This document shows, piece by piece, positions 13,429 to 16,139 of a stretch of DNA of 16,139 bases. Position numbers and translations under genes: made by a program. Origin of the DNA: Trebonia sp. (GTDB lineage Bacteria; Actinomycetota; Actinomycetes; Streptosporangiales; Streptosporangiaceae). Position 1 is the stretch's first letter. Every line of letters starts with the position of its first letter. The notes under the pieces are model-generated. The model made no database searches, was not told where the DNA came from, and saw nothing but the letters and a program-made list of their open reading frames with translations. The stretch spans positions 1 to 16,139 of the forward strand of contig JASHPP010000050.1 of NCBI GenBank assembly GCA_030038035.1. The letters are read 5' to 3'.

Positions 13429-14313
13429 CTACCAGCGGCTGACGGTCGTGTACGAGCTGTTCCTGATCGCCTCCATGTCCTCGGGAGGCTCGTAGATCGA
13501 CTGCACGGCCACCCGGCCAGGGCCGGTCAGCCGGACCCACACCTTGTGGTAGCTCCACCGCGGGTGCCAGAAGGCGAAGCCCGTGTTCCGCGGGAACTCC
13601 AGGTGCAGGTGCGCCCGGACGGACACGTCCCTGTAGAGCAGCGAGCTCGGCTGGATGAGCAGCGACTGCCCCGGCTGCAGGTCGCGGATGAACGTGTTGC
13701 CTGGCGAGTGCAGCAGCAGCAGGCCCGGCTGCTCGTGCGCGCTGAAGATGTCGCCGTTCTGGCCCATCGGGTAGTGGATGTCCGAATGCTGGTTGTCCTC
13801 GCCGGTGTCGTACCAGATGTTGGTCGGCTCCCAGTCATAGCTGATGTTCCCCGTCGCGCACAGGAACCTGTGCTCGCGGACCCACATCCGCTGGCCGTGC
13901 TGCAGCGGCAGCGCGACGACCTCGCCCGCGGCGTTGTCGGACAGCGCCACGTGCCCGGGTCCGCGGCCCTCCACCATGATCAGCGGCATGCCCGAGAGCG
14001 TGCGGTGCCACGCGCCGCGCATCGACATGTTGCCGAGCTTGGCCTGCGGGTCCGCCCACAGCAGGACGTGGTGCGAGAAGTAGATCCAGTCCTGCGGCGC
14101 GAGGGCGAACTCGGCGACGGGGACGGTCGTGCCGGCGATCTGGCAGCGCGACTGGCCGAACTGGATCTCCGCCATGTCCTTGATCGGCGGCTGCTCTACC
14201 CAGCCCGAGTCGCTGACGCTCGACCTGATGTCGACCGGCGCCCCGCACAGCGGGCAGGTCGGCGCGGACGGGTCGCTCTGCTGCCTGCAGTACCTGCAGA
14301 CGTAGGTGTTCAT
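13429..14313 (-). CDS. AIM24 family (DUF124) protein with N-terminal zinc ribbon, copy 1
   Basis: A 294-aa protein. A four-Cys zinc ribbon (Cys6, 9, 20, 23) is followed by VSDSGW (33-38) and a long beta-rich AIM24 domain, with repeated motifs such as GPGHVALS and TGPGRVAVQSI. AIM24-like proteins are widespread and poorly understood; the mitochondrial namesake affects inner-membrane organisation. No signal peptide or membrane segment is seen. It is a paralogue of the next gene upstream, 12 nt away, with the Cys residues and the VSDSGW motif at identical positions. Copy 1 carries an extra acidic, aromatic insert (about 155-187, with YDWEPTNIWYDTGEDNQHSD). No Shine-Dalgarno is seen at ATG 14313, so it is probably read through from copy 2 in one operon. 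Confidence 0.82.
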   Translation of the reverse strand: MNTYVCRYCRQQSDPSAPTCPLCGAPVDIRSSVSDSGWVEQPPIKDMAEIQFGQSRCQIAGTTVPVAEFALAPQDWIYFSHHVLLWADPQAKLGNMSMRGAWHRTLSGMPLIMVEGRGPGHVALSDNAAGEVVALPLQHGQRMWVREHRFLCATGNISYDWEPTNIWYDTGEDNQHSDIHYPMGQNGDIFSAHEQPGLLLLHSPGNTFIRDLQPGQSLLIQPSSLLYRDVSVRAHLHLEFPRNTGFAFWHPRWSYHKVWVRLTGPGRVAVQSIYEPPEDMEAIRNSSYTTVSRW

Positions 14314-14325
14314 CGGCCGCGCCCG

Positions 14326-15126
14326 CTATTCCGACGAACCATGGTGCACGTACATGGACTGGATGCCGACCCGGCCGGGCCCGGTCATCTCCGCCAGGTA
14401 CATGCCGTGCCGCATCATTCCCGTCCGCAGCGGCATCTGCACGGCCTGCATGTTGACCGAGGAGTCCTTGTACAGGAACCCGCCCGGCTCCACCAGGATC
14501 TTCTCGCCAGGCTTGAGGGTGCGTTCCAGCACGTTCCCGTTGCCGTGCAGCATCAGCAGCCCCGGGTACTGGGCGGTGACGAACCGGTCCATGAACATGC
14601 CCGTGCCGCCGTGCAGCAGGTTGACCAGCCCCTTGATCTGCACGAACGAGTACTGGATGCTGTGCGACGCGAGCAGGAAGGCGTGCTCGCGGACGTCGAG
14701 CTCCATCCCGGGGTGCAGCGGCAGGACCACGAGCTCGCCGGGAGCGTCGCGGGAGAACGCGACCCGGCCAGGGCCGTTCGCCACCGTCACGATGTGCGGC
14801 ATCCCGCCCATGGTGCGCCGCATCCCGCCGCCCGTGTTCAGCGAGGAAAGCGGTACCGACTCGTCCTTCCACAGCAGCACGTGGTGCTCGAAGTAAACGC
14901 CGTCCCGCGGGTCGAGGGCGAGCTCGGCGACAGGGACGAGTTCCCCCTCCACCTGGCACGTGCTGGCCGAGAAGCGGAACTCGGTCATGTCGCGCAGCCG
15001 GGGCGCTTCGCGCCACCCGGAGTCGCTGACCTTGTCCCGCACGTCCAGCGGCGCGCCGCATGTCATGCAAGTGGTGGTGCCGACCTGGTTCTGCGCTTGG
15101 CACCACCCGCACTGGATAGCTTCCAC
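14326..15126 (-). CDS. AIM24 family (DUF124) protein with N-terminal zinc ribbon, copy 2
   Basis: A 266-aa protein. From GTG 15126 the zinc ribbon Cys residues fall at 6, 9, 20 and 23, exactly as in the paralogue downstream; this, and a TATGTT -10 ending 6 nt before the GTG, favour it over the TTG at 15147. The rest is the AIM24 beta fold (VSDSGW 33-38, FEHHVLLWKDES, YPGLLMLHGNGN, TGPGRVGIQSMY). The function is unknown. It is first in a two-gene operon and diverges from the SPFH gene 74 nt away. Together these suggest a membrane-associated complex, with AIM24 proteins as soluble partners of the SPFH scaffold; that link is inference from context. Confidence 0.83.
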   Translation of the reverse strand: MEAIQCGWCQAQNQVGTTTCMTCGAPLDVRDKVSDSGWREAPRLRDMTEFRFSASTCQVEGELVPVAELALDPRDGVYFEHHVLLWKDESVPLSSLNTGGGMRRTMGGMPHIVTVANGPGRVAFSRDAPGELVVLPLHPGMELDVREHAFLLASHSIQYSFVQIKGLVNLLHGGTGMFMDRFVTAQYPGLLMLHGNGNVLERTLKPGEKILVEPGGFLYKDSSVNMQAVQMPLRTGMMRHGMYLAEMTGPGRVGIQSMYVHHGSSE

Positions 15127-15132
15127 GCAAGG

Positions 15133-15194
15133 AACATAGCAGTTCAAGCCGTATCGCGGCTGGACATGTCAGACCAAGGTTTTCCCGGTATGTT
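15133..15194. promoter_or_regulatory. Divergent promoter AIM24 / SPFH with shared palindrome
   Basis: TATGTT occurs at 15138-15133 (minus) and at 15189-15194 (plus), each 6 nt before a start codon (GTG 15126, ATG 15201). Between them is the perfect 8-bp palindrome GACATGTC at 15163-15170, which covers the -35 position of the SPFH promoter (18-nt spacer). It is a candidate operator for coordinated control of both sides. Confidence 0.5.
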
Positions 15195-15200
15195 TTGCAC

Positions 15201-16139
15201 ATGGCACTGTTCTCGCGGGAATTCATCGCGGTACCTGACGATCGCAAGGGCCAGATCGTCTTCAAGTGGCCCGACATTACGATCCGCCGCTTCACGCACG
15301 CGATCGTGAACGCCGACGAAGTGGCGATGTTCGTCAACACCGGCCAGGTCGTGCAGCAGATGGGTCCTGGCCGGCACGAGATCGACGCCAACGAGCTTCC
15401 CGGGCTCGGCGCGGTTATCGACTTCGCGACAGGCGGGAACGCCTACCGGGCCGAGCTGTACTTCATCGGCACCCGCGAGTACACCGGGTTCCGGTTCGGC
15501 GGGCGGATCGACGACGTGCAGGACCCGCGCAGCGCGCTGATCGTGACCCTGCGCGTGTTCGGGGACTACGCGCTGCGGGTGATCGACCCGGCCAGGCTGA
15601 TCACGAACCTCACCGCCACCGTGGACGTCACCGACAACGACAAGATCACGGGGTGGGTGAGCGACCAGTTGCTCAAGGTGCTGCGCACGAACGTGACCAC
15701 GCAGGTCGTCGCCAACGGCTGGCCCATCCTCGGCCTGTCCGTGCACTCCCCCGAGATCGAGCAGGCCGCGATCACCTCGGCCAACGGCCAGCTCGAGGCC
15801 TACGGCATCGCGCTGACCCGGATGGGCAACTTCGACATCAACATGGCGCCCGAGGACGAGGCCCAGCTCAAGCAGCTCGCCAAGGACACCAGGTACTCCC
15901 AGCTGGCCGGCGGGTTCCAGCAGTACGCGGCCGGCGAGATGGCGCTCGGCGCCGGGCAGGGCATGGCCCAGGGCGGCGGCGCGACCCAGGGGGCGTTCCT
16001 CGCCGCGGGCCTGGGGCTCGGCGGCGGGCTTGGCGGCGGTTATCAGCAGCAGCAGCCACCGCCCCAGTACCAGCAGCAGGCCCCGGCGCCCCCGCCGCCT
16101 GCCCCGGCTCCCGCGCCGGCCCAGGGGGCGGCGCCGTCC
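15201..16139 (+). CDS. SPFH/band-7 domain protein (YdjI/virion core-like), 3' end off window
   Basis: At least 313 aa; the frame is open to the last base. The N-terminus MALFSREFIAVPDDRKGQIVFKW and VNADEVAMFVNTGQVVQQMGPGRHE (37-61) begin the SPFH domain; the DQLLKVLRTNV and APEDEAQLKQLAKDT helices complete it (to about 235). A Gly/Ala-rich stretch (about 240-285) and a Gln/Pro/Ala-rich linker run to the edge. There is no N-terminal membrane anchor. This is the YdjI-type SPFH protein, which in Bacillus helps place the PspA stress protein at the membrane; such proteins usually end in a zinc ribbon, which would lie outside the window. Start ATG 15201 is 6 nt after TATGTT, so a leaderless transcript is likely. 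It pairs by divergence with the two AIM24 genes. Confidence 0.88.
   Translation, partial: MALFSREFIAVPDDRKGQIVFKWPDITIRRFTHAIVNADEVAMFVNTGQVVQQMGPGRHEIDANELPGLGAVIDFATGGNAYRAELYFIGTREYTGFRFGGRIDDVQDPRSALIVTLRVFGDYALRVIDPARLITNLTATVDVTDNDKITGWVSDQLLKVLRTNVTTQVVANGWPILGLSVHSPEIEQAAITSANGQLEAYGIALTRMGNFDINMAPEDEAQLKQLAKDTRYSQLAGGFQQYAAGEMALGAGQGMAQGGGATQGAFLAAGLGLGGGLGGGYQQQQPPPQYQQQAPAPPPPAPAPAPAQGAAPS

Noticed and set aside
13546..15391. Long open frames on both strands overlapping the two AIM24 genes
   Set aside because: They are shadows caused by high GC content, with low-complexity Arg/Ala/His-rich products; the AIM24 frames carry the conserved Cys and fold motifs.
1..16139. tRNA, rRNA, CRISPR arrays, insertion sequences or integrases
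   Set aside because: No cloverleaf, rRNA core, regular spacer-repeat array, transposase motif or target-site duplication was seen on either strand.

Overview
This is a high-GC, gene-dense, almost wholly chromosomal-looking stretch. GC-rich third codon positions, GTG/TTG starts, 1-4 nt gene overlaps, a MarP-type protease, an Erm(37)-type methylase and LigD-type end-joining enzymes point to an actinomycete (Actinomycetota). The genus cannot be told from the window.

Layout. Bases 1-642 hold no convincing gene, but carry a phased 22-bp repeat array (84-170), a dyad near 196-222 and a GC hairpin (441-465). A rightward operon follows: holin-like membrane protein, EphE-type alpha/beta hydrolase and DUF309 protein (643-2667). 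It meets the leftward serine protease MarP (2664-3896) tail to tail. Next, all leftward, come an AbiEi/DUF559 protein (3917-4945), a strong hairpin terminator (5018-5071), a CoA-type Nudix hydrolase, endonuclease III (nth) and an Erm(37)-like 23S rRNA methylase (6513-7037). The order holin-like / ephE / marP / Nudix / nth matches Rv3669-Rv3674c of M. tuberculosis as I recall it, minus the thioredoxin-like gene and with the DUF309 and AbiEi genes added. Divergent from erm is an NDMA-dependent alcohol dehydrogenase (7159-8277). A ComF-like phosphoribosyltransferase (leftward) and a GT-C-like membrane protein (rightward) form another divergent pair. The membrane gene overlaps a second Nudix gene by 133 nt. 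A leftward LigD pair follows, with the polymerase domain and the phosphoesterase-ligase protein on separate genes that overlap by 1 nt. Last are two tandem AIM24-family zinc-ribbon proteins (leftward) diverging from an SPFH/band-7 protein that runs off the right edge.

How the genes may work together. MarP is a periplasmic acid/oxidation stress protease, nth and LigD are DNA repair enzymes, the Nudix proteins clean nucleotide pools, and the SPFH-AIM24 module probably acts at the membrane in envelope stress. The most interesting signal is upstream of erm. It comprises an AT-rich patch just above a -35 (WhiB7-like), a TACGGT -10, and exactly six bases later a GTG opening a 26-codon leader ORF (peptide begins [14 protein letters not shown]). 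The leader overlaps the erm start out of frame and looks like a macrolide-sensing attenuator. The same TANNNT-N6-start spacing recurs at several other genes, suggesting mostly leaderless transcripts here.
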